From Pseudomonas sp. (lineage in GTDB: Bacteria > Pseudomonadota > Gammaproteobacteria > Pseudomonadales > Pseudomonadaceae): a DNA stretch of 64,000 nt. The stretch covers positions 8,285-72,284 of the forward strand of contig NZ_JASLAW010000251.1 of assembly GCF_030147005.1 (NCBI RefSeq), given 5' to 3'. This document shows positions 47,712-58,200 of this stretch, piece after piece. The translations under genes were made by a program, and so were the position numbers. The notes beneath the pieces are model-generated. The model saw only the letters and a program-made list of their open reading frames with translations, was not told the DNA's origin and made no database searches. Positions within the stretch are counted from its first letter, which is position 1, and each line of letters opens with the position of its first letter.

Positions 47712-48647
47712 TCAGGCTTGCAGCTTGTCGAGTTTCTTCTCATGGGCCGTCACCTGCTGGCACAACTCAATCATCTGCTCACGCATCCAGCGGTTGGCCG
47801 GGTCCTGGTCGGTGCTTTCATGCCAGTACAGGTGGGTTTCCACTGGCGGCACATCATTGACCGGCAGGTTGAACCAGTGCAGCTCATGGCGGCGGGCAAA
47901 GCGTTCGGGCACGGTCATGACCATGTCGGTCTGCTGCAATACTTGCGACGCCATCAGATAGTGCTGGGAGCGCAGGGCGATCTTGCGCTGGATGCCCATT
48001 TTGCCCAGCGCCAGGTCAACGTGGCCCAGGCCGTTGCGGCGGCTGGAAATATGGATATGGGTCAGCGACAGGTAGTCATCCAGGGTGAATTTGTCCTTGC
48101 CCGCCATCGGATGGCCCTTGCGCATGGCGCACACGTAGCGGTCTTCCATCAGCTTGACGTGGCGCACCTGCGGGTCGGTGTTGAGCGGGGCATCCACGGC
48201 AAAATCCAGGCGCCCGGCGGCCAGCTCCTTGGTGGTTTCGCGGCGTTTGGACAAGAAACTCTCGATGACCACCGTCGGCGCCAGGCGGCGCAGGCGCTGG
48301 AACAGCAGGGGCAATATCACTGCTTCGGTAAGGTCGGTCATGCTGATGCGATAGGTCTTGGCCGCCTGTTGCGGATTGAAGATCCGGCTCTCCTGCACTG
48401 AAACCCGCAGCAACGACAATGCGTTGCGCACCGGGCCGATAATGTTCTGCGCCATCGGCGTAGGCACCATGCCTTGGGCGGTGCGCACGAACAGCGGGTC
48501 GTTGAACGTCTCGCGCAGGCGTGCCAGAGCGTTGGACACCGCCGGTTGGGTGATGCCGACAATCTGCCCGGCACGGGTCAGGTTGGCTTCGGTGTAGATC
48601 GCGTCGAAGACGATAAAGAGGTTGAGATCGACCTTGCTCAGATTCAT
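47712..48647 (-). CDS. LysR-family regulator (NodD-like group)
   Basis: The 311-residue protein starts MNLSKVDLNLFIVFDAIYTE. The winged helix (about 1-65) includes LTRAGQIVGITQPAVSNALA; the effector domain (about 95-300) follows with the NodD/PcaQ-like FVRTAQGMVPTP segment after the helix-turn-helix. It is divergent from an acyl-CoA dehydrogenase with a 169-bp spacer and is the likely regulator of that gene. The effector is unknown. Confidence 0.9.
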   Translation of the reverse strand: MNLSKVDLNLFIVFDAIYTEANLTRAGQIVGITQPAVSNALARLRETFNDPLFVRTAQGMVPTPMAQNIIGPVRNALSLLRVSVQESRIFNPQQAAKTYRISMTDLTEAVILPLLFQRLRRLAPTVVIESFLSKRRETTKELAAGRLDFAVDAPLNTDPQVRHVKLMEDRYVCAMRKGHPMAGKDKFTLDDYLSLTHIHISSRRNGLGHVDLALGKMGIQRKIALRSQHYLMASQVLQQTDMVMTVPERFARRHELHWFNLPVNDVPPVETHLYWHESTDQDPANRWMREQMIELCQQVTAHEKKLDKLQA

Positions 48648-48816
48648 TTTGGTTGCGCTCTTATTGTTAGGTGGCGATTTTTCTTACGTGCTCAGGCGTC
48701 GATCATATATCGGTGATGAATGTTAATACACGCCGAGAATAGGCTAGGTAAATTATGAGCGCTGTTCTAGCATCGATTGCATGACCTAAACAACCTCTCA
48801 AAGAAGGGAGCCGCTC

Positions 48817-50046
48817 ATGGATTTCGCCTATTCGCCCAAGGTTCAGGAACTGCGTGAACGCGTCACCGCATTCATGGACGCTTACGTCTACCCGGCCGAG
48901 CCGGTGTTCGAACGCCAGGTCAGCGAAGGCGACCGCTGGCAGCCCACCGCCATCATGGATGAGCTCAAAGCCAAGGCTAAAGCCGAGGGCTTGTGGAACC
49001 TGTTCCTGCCGGAGTCTGAGCTGGGCGCCGGTCTGAGCAACCTCGAATACGCGCCGCTGGCCGAAATCATGGGCCGCTCGTTGTTGGGCCCGGAGCCGTT
49101 CAACTGCTCCGCCCCCGACACCGGCAACATGGAAGTACTGGTGCGCTACGCCAATGAAGAGCAGAAACAGCGCTGGCTTGAACCGCTGCTGCGCGGCGAG
49201 ATTCGTTCAGCCTTCGCCATGACTGAACCGGATGTGGCCTCCTCGGACGCCACCAACATGGCCGCCCGCGCCGAACGCCAGGGCGACGAATGGGTGATCA
49301 ACGGCAAAAAGTGGTGGACCTCCGGCGCCTGCGACCCGCGCTGCAAGATCCTGATCTTCATGGGCCTGAGCAACCCGGATGCGCCACGCCATCAACAGCA
49401 TTCGATGATTCTGGTGCCGGTGGACACCCCGGGCGTAAAAATCGTGCGCCCGCTGCCGGTGTTCGGCTACGACGACGCGCCCCACGGTCACGCCGAAGTG
49501 CTGTTCGACAACGTGCGCGTGCCTTACGAGAACGTACTGCTGGGTGAAGGCCGTGGGTTTGAGATCGCCCAGGGACGGCTTGGCCCGGGCCGTATCCACC
49601 ACTGCATGCGCTCCATCGGCATGGCCGAGCGCGCGCTGGAATTGATGTGCAAACGCGCGGTCAGCCGCAGTGCATTCGGCAAACCGCTGGCCCGCCTGGG
49701 GGGCAATATCGACAAGATTGCCGACTCGCGCATGGAAATCGACATGGCGCGCCTGCTGACTTTGAAAGCGGCCTACATGATGGACACCGTGGGCAATAAA
49801 GTCGCAAAAAGCGAAATCGCCCAGATTAAAGTGGTCGCGCCGAACGTGGCGCTGAAGGTTATCGACCGTGCGATCCAGATTCACGGCGGTGCCGGCGTTT
49901 CCAATGACTTCCCGCTGGCCTATATGTACGCCATGCAACGCACCTTGCGCCTGGCCGACGGCCCGGACGAAGTGCACCGTGCGGCGATCGGCAAGTTCGA
50001 GATTGGCAAGTATGTGCCCAAAGAGCTGATGCGCAGCGGGCAGTAA
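48817..50046 (+). CDS. Acyl-CoA dehydrogenase (ACAD10/11-like)
   Basis: The 409-residue protein starts [20 protein letters not shown] after AAGGGAG. Motifs: [16 protein letters not shown] (substrate/FAD), [56 protein letters not shown] and the C-terminal [19 protein letters not shown] in place of the YEGTSEI signature, and the ASSDATN stretch, match the ACAD10/11 group, which acts on 4-hydroxy or branched long-chain acyl-CoAs in some organisms. It is alone and controlled, in all likelihood, by the divergent LysR gene. Confidence 0.9.
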   Translation: MDFAYSPKVQELRERVTAFMDAYVYPAEPVFERQVSEGDRWQPTAIMDELKAKAKAEGLWNLFLPESELGAGLSNLEYAPLAEIMGRSLLGPEPFNCSAPDTGNMEVLVRYANEEQKQRWLEPLLRGEIRSAFAMTEPDVASSDATNMAARAERQGDEWVINGKKWWTSGACDPRCKILIFMGLSNPDAPRHQQHSMILVPVDTPGVKIVRPLPVFGYDDAPHGHAEVLFDNVRVPYENVLLGEGRGFEIAQGRLGPGRIHHCMRSIGMAERALELMCKRAVSRSAFGKPLARLGGNIDKIADSRMEIDMARLLTLKAAYMMDTVGNKVAKSEIAQIKVVAPNVALKVIDRAIQIHGGAGVSNDFPLAYMYAMQRTLRLADGPDEVHRAAIGKFEIGKYVPKELMRSGQ

Positions 50047-50059
50047 TAACGCGCCGCCT

Positions 50060-50137
50060 GCATTCGCGAGCAAGCCCGTTCCCACACTTGACCGATTTCC
50101 AGCAGGGGAAAGCGGTCGAATGTGGGCTTGCCCGCGA
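50060..50137. repeat. REP doublet of the GCGGGCTTGCCCGC class
   Basis: TTCGCGAGCAAGCCCGTTCC (from about 50063) and ATGTGGGCTTGCCCGCGAC (to about 50138) face each other, with TTGACCGATTTCC/ATTCGACCGCTTTCC-like arms between. It separates two convergent genes. Confidence 0.7.
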
Positions 50138-50170
50138 CGAGGCCAGTCGACGCACCACGAAACCGACGGC

Positions 50171-51502
50171 TCAGTACACCCAAACCTCCACCCGCCGATT
50201 CTTGATCCGCCCTTCATCCGCCGTGTTCGCCGCCACCGGCATCTGCGCGCCAAACCCGCGAATATCGCGCAGCACCACGCCGCTTTTCACCAGCTCCCGG
50301 CGCACTGCCATCGCCCGCAACTTGGAGAGCAAGGCCGCCCGCTGGGGATCATTCTTGGCATCGCCAAACCCCACCAGCGTCACCTGCTTGTGCAATTTGC
50401 CGTGGCTTTTTATATAAGCCACCACCCGCTGCAAATCCTGGCGCGCCTTGTTGTCCAGGCTGGCGCTGCCTTCCTCGAAACGAAAATTCACCGTCAAGCG
50501 CTGGGCGTTGCGCACGATCGCCTGATAACCCTCGGGCATCGAGGCGCGCGGTTCTACGCTAATTGCCTGCACGTGCTGGGCGATAAAGCCGTTGGCCGCC
50601 ACAATCGCCTGGCCTTGGCCGCTTTGGGCAAAGTCCACTAATGCTTTGGCCCAGAGGTTATGCGACGACGGGGGCAGATAAAAGTACAGCCGCCGCGACA
50701 GCGGGTAATCCTCGGTGGCGATCAGGCTGTTGAGGGGCAACATCGCTTGCGAGTCGCCATCGACAATGGCCACTGCCTTGGCTTGGCGTACATAGGGCAG
50801 GCCGATGAAACCGATGCCTTGAGGGTCTTGGCTGACCGCATCGGACAGCGCTTCGCTGGACTCAAAACGCCGTGCCGACGCGGCCAGCGGTTTGCCGCGT
50901 CGGCTCAGCACCAGCTCCTTGAAGGTGTCATAGGTGCCGGACTGATCGTCCCGCGCGTACACATGAATGGCTCCGCCAATGCCGCCCAGTGCTTCCCAGC
51001 TGCTGATCTCGCCATTGAAGATCTTCGCCAGTTGCGCGGTGTTCAGCGTATTGAGCGGGTTGCGGGGGTTGAGGATGATTGCCAGGCCATCGATGGCGAT
51101 CACCTGTTCGGCTTCGGGGCTTTTCAGGTCGCCCAGGGTTTCCAGGTCGACCAGTTCGTTGTCTTTGATCGGACGCGACGACGCGGCGAGGTCGGCGCTG
51201 TTATTTTTCAGCGCGGCAAATCCTGTACTGGAACCATGGGCGGCTACGTCGATGCTCACGGTTTTACCCTGACGGGTCGTGCCGATCACGCGCTGTTCAT
51301 TGGCGCCCTCGGCGGGTTCAATGTACACGCCTTGCAAACCCTGGCGCTCCATCAACCCCTTCACCAAGGCCGGGCCCAAACCCGCGCCGATGGTGTTGGA
51401 ACCCTGGATGCGCAATGCCGGGCCTTGATCCGGAAGGGGGAGCGCAGCGGACACAGCGAAGAAAGGGAACAGGGTCAGCAGTAACAGAACGCGCAGCCTC
51501 AT
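50171..51502 (-). CDS. PstS-like phosphate-binding domain fused to an OmpA-like domain
   Basis: The 443-residue protein starts MRLRVLLLLTLFPFFAVSAA (signal peptide, cleavage near residue 20; an alternative start lies seven codons upstream). Residues about 25-290 form a PstS-type periplasmic binding fold: RIQGSNTIGAG, IDVAAHGSSTGFAALKNNSA and ARDDQSGTYDTFKELVL are typical anion-loop segments. Residues about 325-443 are an OmpA C-terminal peptidoglycan-binding domain, with VTLVGFGDAKND, RAMAVRRELVKSGV and the end IKNRRVEVWVY. So it is a periplasmic protein that binds an oxyanion, likely phosphate, and the cell wall. No transporter genes are nearby. Confidence 0.85.
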   Translation of the reverse strand: MRLRVLLLLTLFPFFAVSAALPLPDQGPALRIQGSNTIGAGLGPALVKGLMERQGLQGVYIEPAEGANEQRVIGTTRQGKTVSIDVAAHGSSTGFAALKNNSADLAASSRPIKDNELVDLETLGDLKSPEAEQVIAIDGLAIILNPRNPLNTLNTAQLAKIFNGEISSWEALGGIGGAIHVYARDDQSGTYDTFKELVLSRRGKPLAASARRFESSEALSDAVSQDPQGIGFIGLPYVRQAKAVAIVDGDSQAMLPLNSLIATEDYPLSRRLYFYLPPSSHNLWAKALVDFAQSGQGQAIVAANGFIAQHVQAISVEPRASMPEGYQAIVRNAQRLTVNFRFEEGSASLDNKARQDLQRVVAYIKSHGKLHKQVTLVGFGDAKNDPQRAALLSKLRAMAVRRELVKSGVVLRDIRGFGAQMPVAANTADEGRIKNRRVEVWVY

Positions 51503-51587
51503 GCCGGCACCTTTTTGCGCCAAAGGAAGTGCCGCGAGATTAAGTCAGTTGGATTGCAGCAATATGACTGACACTCGATAGGTCAAG

Positions 51588-51800
51588 AATGTGGGGGAGC
51601 TTGCCCTAATGCCGGTCAGTGAAGCGCTAGGCCGGACAACCGGTGACCTGTGGCGAGGGAGCTTGCCCCCGCTGGGCTGCGTAGCGGTCCCCTTTTTTCC
51701 AGGGCCGCTTCGCGACCCGGCGTGAGCAAGCTCCCTCACGACGGTACAGCACTCTTTCTTAACTGACCGCGTTAGCGCTAGCCTCCTCCCACACTTGAGG
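51588..51800. repeat. REPIN-like composite repeat
   Basis: An inner part (about 51648-51745) has TGGCGAGGGAGCTTGCCCCC, then CAGGGCCGCTTCGCGACCC, then GTGAGCAAGCTCCCTCACGA. Outer arms TAATGCCGGTCAGTGAAGCG (from 51607) and CTTAACTGACCGCGTTA (to about 51775) recall the arms of the element at 26937-27008. A close relative of the inner part is at 58973-59066. It fills the gap between two minus-strand genes. Confidence 0.75.
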
Positions 51801-51811
51801 ATTCAGGAAAA

Positions 51812-52624
51812 TCAGCTCAGCTCAAGCCATATCGGCGCATGGTCCGAGGGCTTTTCCAAGGCCCGCAAATCATAATCGACGCCGGCATCCTTGACCCGTG
51901 AGAGCAAGCCATTGGACGCCATGATCACGTCGATGCGCAGCCCGCGCTTGGGCTCATCCTCAAAGCCACGGCTGCGGTAATCGAACCAGCTGAAGCGGTC
52001 GGTCACCTCGGGGTTCAAGTGACGGAAGCTGTCCACCAAGCCCCAGTTTTTCAGGCGGGCCATCCATTCGCGCTCTTCCGGCAGGAAGCTGCACTTGCCG
52101 GTTTTCAGCCAGCGTTTGGCGTTGTCGGCGCCGATGCCGATGTCGCAGTCCTGTGGGGAAATATTCACGTCGCCCATCACTACCAGCGCCTGGTCATTGC
52201 TGAACCGGCTTTCCAGCAGTTGTTGCAAGTCTTCATAGAAGCGTTGTTTGGCTGGGAATTTGATGGGATGGTCGCGGCTTTCGCCCTGGGGGAAGTAGCC
52301 GTTCATGATGATGACCGGGTTGCCGTTCTCGTCGGCGAAGGTGCCCCAGATGAAACGGCGCTGGGCGTCCTCTTCATCGGTGGCAAAACCTTTGTGCACG
52401 CTCAACGCTTCCTTGCGCGAGAGCAGGGCCACACCGTAGTGGCCTTTCTGGCCGTGGTAATAAACGTGATAGCCCAGCGCCTGGACTTCGGCCAGCGGGA
52501 ATTGGTCGTCGTGGACCTTGGTTTCCTGCAAGCCAATGACATCCGGTTGATGCTTTTCAATCAGCGCCGCCAGCTGATGAGGGCGGGCACGCAGCCCGTT
52601 GATATTGAAGGAGACGATTTTCAT
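51812..52624 (-). CDS. xthA: Exodeoxyribonuclease III
   Basis: The 270-residue protein starts [20 protein letters not shown]. The exonuclease/endonuclease/phosphatase fold shows metal and catalytic motifs in order: [23 protein letters not shown] (Glu), the [10 protein letters not shown] strand, [14 protein letters not shown] (Asp/Asn), LRIDVIMAS and the terminal [12 protein letters not shown] (Asp-His). It removes nucleotides from 3' ends and cuts at abasic sites in base-excision repair. It is monocistronic and divergent from the acetyltransferase gene. Confidence 0.96.
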   Translation of the reverse strand: MKIVSFNINGLRARPHQLAALIEKHQPDVIGLQETKVHDDQFPLAEVQALGYHVYYHGQKGHYGVALLSRKEALSVHKGFATDEEDAQRRFIWGTFADENGNPVIIMNGYFPQGESRDHPIKFPAKQRFYEDLQQLLESRFSNDQALVVMGDVNISPQDCDIGIGADNAKRWLKTGKCSFLPEEREWMARLKNWGLVDSFRHLNPEVTDRFSWFDYRSRGFEDEPKRGLRIDVIMASNGLLSRVKDAGVDYDLRALEKPSDHAPIWLELS

Positions 52625-52793
52625 GGTCGGCAGTCCAGTCTGGCAAAAGGGCGATGCTAGCCGACAAGTCGGATGGGGGCCAGCGTGGCGGTAGGACACA
52701 TGCGCTGCTAATGTCTGGGAACGACTGGAGCCGCGCAGGTTCGTACCCATAAGAACGCCATCTTTTTGAGTGGCGTCCAGGAGATTGACTGTT

Positions 52794-53444
52794 ATGCCTG
52801 ACACTTCGACGGCCGCTGCCGACATTCGCGTGCTCAATAGCGGTTATTCCCGCGAAGCGCGTTCCCTGTTGTACCAGGCCTACCGTCACGAACCGACCTT
52901 CGCCTACATCTTCGAAGCCGAGCGGCCCGGCTATGAACAGCGGGTACGCGCCACTGTGCGGGAGCTGGTCAAGCAGCATTTTTTCCAGAAGCTTCCGGCC
53001 ATCGGCTTGTTCATCAACGACCGCTTGATCGGCATCGCCCTTATCGCGCCGCCGCAGCGACGCCTGGGCATCACCGAGAGCTGGGCCTGGCAGATCCGCA
53101 TGTGGCTGAGCACCGGCGTGCGCGGCACGCGGCGTTACCTTGAATACCATCAGGCCGTGCTGGCGTGCCTGCCCAGCGAGTCGGTGCATGTGTTGCCATT
53201 GCTGGGCGTTCATCCGCAGTTTCAAGGCCACCACTACGGCGAGCAATTGCTCGAAGCGGTGCACAACTGGTGCGCCGAAGACCCTCATTCATCGGGTGTG
53301 GTGCTCGACACGGGCAATTCCCGTTACCTGGACTTTTATAAACGCCAGGGCTACGAGGAAATCGGTGAAATTGCTGTAGGACCGGTTCTGGAGCACGTGT
53401 TTTTTCATCCCAAGCCCCAGGCGTTACGTGCTGCAACGGTTTGA
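52794..53444 (+). CDS. GNAT-family acetyltransferase
   Basis: The 216-residue protein starts [20 protein letters not shown] after AGGAG. The GNAT core is visible: [20 protein letters not shown] (the acetyl-CoA pyrophosphate loop, here QFQGHHYG) followed by [20 protein letters not shown] near residue 180, the usual strand 5/helix pair. Substrate unknown. It lies 64 bp before tamA; a perfect inverted repeat lies between them. Confidence 0.85.
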   Translation: MPDTSTAAADIRVLNSGYSREARSLLYQAYRHEPTFAYIFEAERPGYEQRVRATVRELVKQHFFQKLPAIGLFINDRLIGIALIAPPQRRLGITESWAWQIRMWLSTGVRGTRRYLEYHQAVLACLPSESVHVLPLLGVHPQFQGHHYGEQLLEAVHNWCAEDPHSSGVVLDTGNSRYLDFYKRQGYEEIGEIAVGPVLEHVFFHPKPQALRAATV

Positions 53445-53446
53445 GA

Positions 53447-53468
53447 CAGATTTATTCAGATAAATCTG
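53447..53468. other. Perfect inverted repeat before tamA
   Basis: CAGATTTAT-TCAG-ATAAATCTG has 9-bp perfect arms, lies 2 bp after the acetyltransferase stop and 40 bp before the tamA start. With no T-run it is a poor terminator; an operator or mRNA hairpin are the options. Confidence 0.5.
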
Positions 53469-53508
53469 AGTTCAAAGATCCTCTCTCGCTCGTGTAGCAT
53501 CCGCGCCT

Positions 53509-55236
53509 ATGAAGTTTCCAGGAAGATTTACCAGCGGCTTGATTCTGCTGTTCACAAGCTGCGGCGCATTGGCGCAAAGCGAATTGGACGTGCGCATCAA
53601 GCCCTCAAACGACGCGCTGAAAGCCAACATCGAAGGCTACATCGGCGGGGTGGGCGATCGTGATGAAGCAGCGTTGCTGCGCTTCAGCCGTGGCGCCGAA
53701 GAACAGGCGCGCAAAGCGGCCCAGGCGCTGGGCTTCTATCAGCCCCGGATCGCCAGCGATGTGAAGGGTGGCAAGAACCCGCGCCTGATCCTGACCATCG
53801 ACCCAGGCGAGCCGGTGCACTTGCGCAACGTCACCCTGCGGGTCGATGGCCCGGCGGCGAGCCTCAAGGGGTTTCGCGTGCCTGCCAGTGACGACCTCAA
53901 ACCGGGCGCGGTGCTCAATCACGGTCATTACGACGATGCCAAGCGCCTGATCCAGAACCAGGCGTCGCGCTACGGCTTTTTCAGCGGGCGCTTTACCCGT
54001 CAAAAACTCTCTGTAGACCCCCAGGCGGGCGTAGCCGATATCGAGCTGGTGTACGACAGCGGCCCGCGCTACAGCATGGGCAAGGTCAGCTTTACCGGCG
54101 ACACGCCATTCGATGAAGAATTGCTGCAACGCATGGTGCCCTTTGAAGGTGGCACACCTTACGACTCCGAACTGATCGCCGAACTCAACCAGAACCTGCA
54201 AGCCAGTGGTTTCTTCGAAAGCGTGCGCGTGGACGCCAGCCCCGCCGCTTCGACCAACGACGTGATTCCGGTGGCTGTACAGCTCGATACTCGCAAGCCG
54301 CGCACCATGGGCCTGGGCCTGGGCTATTCGACTGACGTCGGCCCGCGGGGCAGGGCCAACTGGACGCGCCACTGGGTCAACCCCCAGGGCCACAGTTATG
54401 GCTGGGAGGCCGAGCTCTCGGCGCCGCGGCAGAACGTTGGCCTGTGGTATGACATCCCGCTCGACCCACCGCTCACCGACAAATTGCGCTTTGCCGGCGG
54501 TTACCAGAATGAAGAGCTTGCCAACACCGACACCTTGAGCAAGCTGCTCACCCTCGGCCCCGAATGGCACAGCAAGTTACCCAGTGGCTGGACGCGGGTC
54601 ATCTCACTTAAATACCAGCGTGAAGAGTACCTCCTGGGCAATGACTCGGGCATGAGTAACCTGGTGATGCCGGGGATCAGCTATTCCTACCTGCGCAGCG
54701 ACAATCGTATCGATCCGCACAACGGCTATCGCCTGATGTTCGACAGCAAGGTCGCCAAGGAAGGGCTTGGCTCCGACACTAATCTGCTGTACGGCACCGC
54801 CACCATCAAAGGCTTGACCACCCTGTGGGATAACCACCGGTTCCTGGGCCGCGCGCAATTGGGCGGCAGCGCCACCAACGGCTACAAGTCCGTGCCGCCG
54901 TCGCTGCGTTTCTTTGCCGGTGGCGACCAGAGCGTACGGGGTTATGAATACCAGACCCTGTCACCGGAAAACGATCGGGGCGATCGCATCGGCGGCCGTT
55001 ATATGGTGGCCCTGAGCGCGGAGTACCAATATTCCATTGCCGATAAATGGCGGATCGCCACCTTTATCGACCAGGGCAACTCGTTCAATACCCTGGACAT
55101 GCCCAGCCTGAAAACCGGTGTGGGCGTCGGGGTGCGCTGGGTCTCGCCCGTTGGCCCGATCCGCCTCGACCTGGCCCATGCCCTGGAAGACCCGGGCGGC
55201 ATTCGATTGCACTTTTCCATGGGGCCTGAGCTGTGA
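53509..55236 (+). CDS. tamA: Translocation and assembly module outer-membrane subunit TamA
   Basis: The 575-residue Omp85-family protein has a signal peptide (MKFPGRFTSGLILLFTSCGALA, cleavage near residue 23), three POTRA domains (about 25-260; LTIDPGEPVHLRNVTLRVDG and YDSGPRYSMGKVSFTGDTPF are visible) and a C-terminal 16-strand barrel with the VRGYEYQTLSP segment (the VRGF/Y lid-loop motif) and a terminal strand ending in HFSMGPEL. It forms the outer-membrane end of the TAM complex, which helps insert outer-membrane proteins and move lipids. Its stop overlaps the tamB start. Confidence 0.96.
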   Translation: MKFPGRFTSGLILLFTSCGALAQSELDVRIKPSNDALKANIEGYIGGVGDRDEAALLRFSRGAEEQARKAAQALGFYQPRIASDVKGGKNPRLILTIDPGEPVHLRNVTLRVDGPAASLKGFRVPASDDLKPGAVLNHGHYDDAKRLIQNQASRYGFFSGRFTRQKLSVDPQAGVADIELVYDSGPRYSMGKVSFTGDTPFDEELLQRMVPFEGGTPYDSELIAELNQNLQASGFFESVRVDASPAASTNDVIPVAVQLDTRKPRTMGLGLGYSTDVGPRGRANWTRHWVNPQGHSYGWEAELSAPRQNVGLWYDIPLDPPLTDKLRFAGGYQNEELANTDTLSKLLTLGPEWHSKLPSGWTRVISLKYQREEYLLGNDSGMSNLVMPGISYSYLRSDNRIDPHNGYRLMFDSKVAKEGLGSDTNLLYGTATIKGLTTLWDNHRFLGRAQLGGSATNGYKSVPPSLRFFAGGDQSVRGYEYQTLSPENDRGDRIGGRYMVALSAEYQYSIADKWRIATFIDQGNSFNTLDMPSLKTGVGVGVRWVSPVGPIRLDLAHALEDPGGIRLHFSMGPEL

Positions 55237-58200
55237 GACGTGGTTTGAAAATAGCGGGGCTGGCATTGATTGCCATCCTCGCCGTGGTGGTGTTGGCGCT
55301 GTGGTCGGTATTGGGCACTCAAGCGGGCAGCCGTTGGGCCTTGGGCCAAGTGCCGGGCTTGAGCGTAGCGAACTTTCAGGGTCGACTGGGCGGCCAATGG
55401 AGTGCCGACCAGCTGATATGGGCGCAAGGCAGCAGCCGCGTCGAGCTGAATGCGCCGACATTTGCCTGGTCGCCCGCGTGCCTGCTGCGCATGACCCTCT
55501 GCATCGATCAGTTGGACGTGGAGCAGGTCAGCCTGCAATTTCCGCCCAGCGCCGAAGAGAGCAGCAGCGGGCCCATCGCGTTGCCCGACCTGAACCTGCC
55601 GCTTGCCGTTCAGTTGGGCGAGGTTCGCGTCGGTACGTTGCTGTTTAACGGCAGTGAAGAGCTCAAGGGCTTGCAATTGGCCGCGCACTGGACCGCCGAA
55701 GGCATGCAGATTGACGCGGTGCACCTGCAAAGGGGCGGTCTGGTGCTGGACTTGTCCGGCCTGCTGCAACCTGTCGGCGACTGGCCTTTGACCGCCAGCG
55801 GTAATCTCAGCCTGCCTTATGCACCGGGCGGCGCACCCTGGGCGGTTGCCCTCAAGGTCGAAGGTGACCTGCTCAAGACACTCAAGCTCGACGCTGACAG
55901 CAGTGGCTACCTGCCGGCCAAGCTCAGTGGCGAGTTGCAGCCGCTGGCGGACAACCTGCCGGCCCAGTTGCACATCACCGCTGACGCCTTCAAGCCCAGC
56001 GCCGATCTGCCTGACACCTTGCAACTCAATCAATTGGACCTGAGCGCCAAGGGCGATCTGAAAAACGGTTACCAACTGCTGGGCAAAGCGCTGCTGCCGG
56101 CAGAAAAAGGCCCGGTGAATTTGCTGCTCAACGGCAAGGTTGACGCCAAGGGCGCGCAGATCGCCGGCCTGGACCTGAACGCCGGCGCCCGACAAAGCCT
56201 CAAGCTCAGCGCCAACCTGGACTGGCAACAAGGCTTCAGCGCCGACGCCAAGCTCGATTGGCTGGATTTCCCCTGGCATCGCCTCTATCCGCTGATCGAC
56301 GAACCGCAGGTGGCCTTGCGCGCTTTCAACGGTGAAATTTCCTATAAAGATGGCAACTACCTGGGCAACCTGAAGGCCGATCTCGATGGCCCGGCCGGCA
56401 AGTTCAACGTGGTCACGCCGTTCAGTGGCGACCTCAAGCAAATCTTCCTGCCTGAACTCAAGCTGACCGCCGGTCAAGGTAAAGCCGAAGGCCATCTGAC
56501 GGTGCAATTTGCGGACGGCCTCGCCTGGGACACTGCGCTGGATCTGTCGGCGTTGAACCCGGCGTATTGGGTCGCCGAATTACCCGGCACCCTGGCCGGG
56601 CCGCTGCGCAGCAAAGGCGAATTCAAGAACGAGCAGATCAAGCTCAACGCCGACCTCGACCTAAAGGGTCGTCTGCGCGGTCAAACCGCCGTGCTCGCGG
56701 CCAAGGCCGAAGGCGCGGGGCAACAATGGACGCTCGCCAACCTGGACATCCGCCTGGGCGACAATCGCATCAACGGCAGCGGCAGCCTGCAGCAACGCTT
56801 GGCCGGGCAGATCGATATCAAGCTGGCGCGCCTGGCCCAGCTCTGGCCGCAACTGCGCGGGCAGGTCAATGGTCGCCTCGATGTGGCCGGTACCTTGCAG
56901 GCGCCCCAAGGCAAACTCGACCTCAAGGGCCAGCAGCTGGCGTTCGCCGATAACCGCCTGCAAAGCCTGAACCTCGATGCCACGCTGGACAGCGCCCAGC
57001 GCGCGAAAATCGACCTCAAGGGCAGCGGCATCCAAAGCGGGGAGACCCAGGTTGGCACGCTTTCGGCCAGCGCTCAGGGCGATATCAAGAACCAGAAGGT
57101 CCAGCTGGCTCTGGCCGGCCCTTTGGTCAAGCTGGCCCTGGCCTTGGACGGCAACCTCGACAAAGGCAACTGGCGTGGGCGCCTGGCCAGTGGTGACGTA
57201 CAAGCCGGTGGCCAGGACTGGAGGCTGCAAGCCCCGGCGAAAATCGAGCGCCTGGCCGATGGCAAACTCACCTTCGCTGCCCACTGCTGGGTGTCCGGTG
57301 GCGCCAGCCTGTGTGGCGAAGACCAACGCCTGATGCCGGAGCCGAAGCTGCGTTACCACCTCAAGCAATTCCCTATCGACAGCCTCGCGGCATTCATGCC
57401 CAAAGATTTCGCCTGGCAGGGCAAGCTCAACGCCGACGTGCAACTTGATCTGCCGGCCGGCGGCCCCAAAGGCGTGGTGTCGGTGGACGCCGGTGGCGGC
57501 AACCTGCGCGTGCGCGACAAGGGCCAGTGGCTGGATTTCCCCTACGACACCCTCAAGCTGGAAGCCACCCTCAACCCCAAACGCATCGACACCCGGTTGA
57601 ACTTCCGTGGCGGCAAGCTCGGCGAGCTGCTGTTGCAGGCGCAGATCAATCCGCTGCCGGCCAGCAAGCCGATCACCGGCAATTTCAGCCTCACCGGGCT
57701 GGACCTGGCGGTGGCACGACCGTTCGTGCCGATGGTGGAAAAACTCAGCGGCAAGCTCAATGGCAACGGGCGGATTTCCGGCGGCTTGCTCGCGCCCCTG
57801 GTCAACGGCAGCGTCAATCTGGTGGATGGCGAAGTGTCCGGTCCGGAATTGCCCGTGAGCCTGGAGGGCCTCAATGTGCAGGCCCTGATTGCCGGCGAAA
57901 GCGTGCAGCTCGACGGCGCCTGGCGCAGCGGCAAGGCCGGGCAGGGCAGCCTGCGGGGCCAGATCGATTGGAGCCGCGCTCTTGTGGTCGACCTGAGCCT
58001 CAAGGGCTCGCAACTGCCCGTGACGGTCGAGCCCTATGCCGTATTAGAAGTGGCGCCCGACCTGAAAATCAGCCTCAAGGACGACAAGCTGGCGATTGCC
58101 GGCAAGGTGCACATCCCGCGCGGCGATATCACCGTGCGCGAGTTGCCGCCATCCACTGTCAAGGTGTCCGACGACACGGTGATCGTCGGCAGCCAGACCG

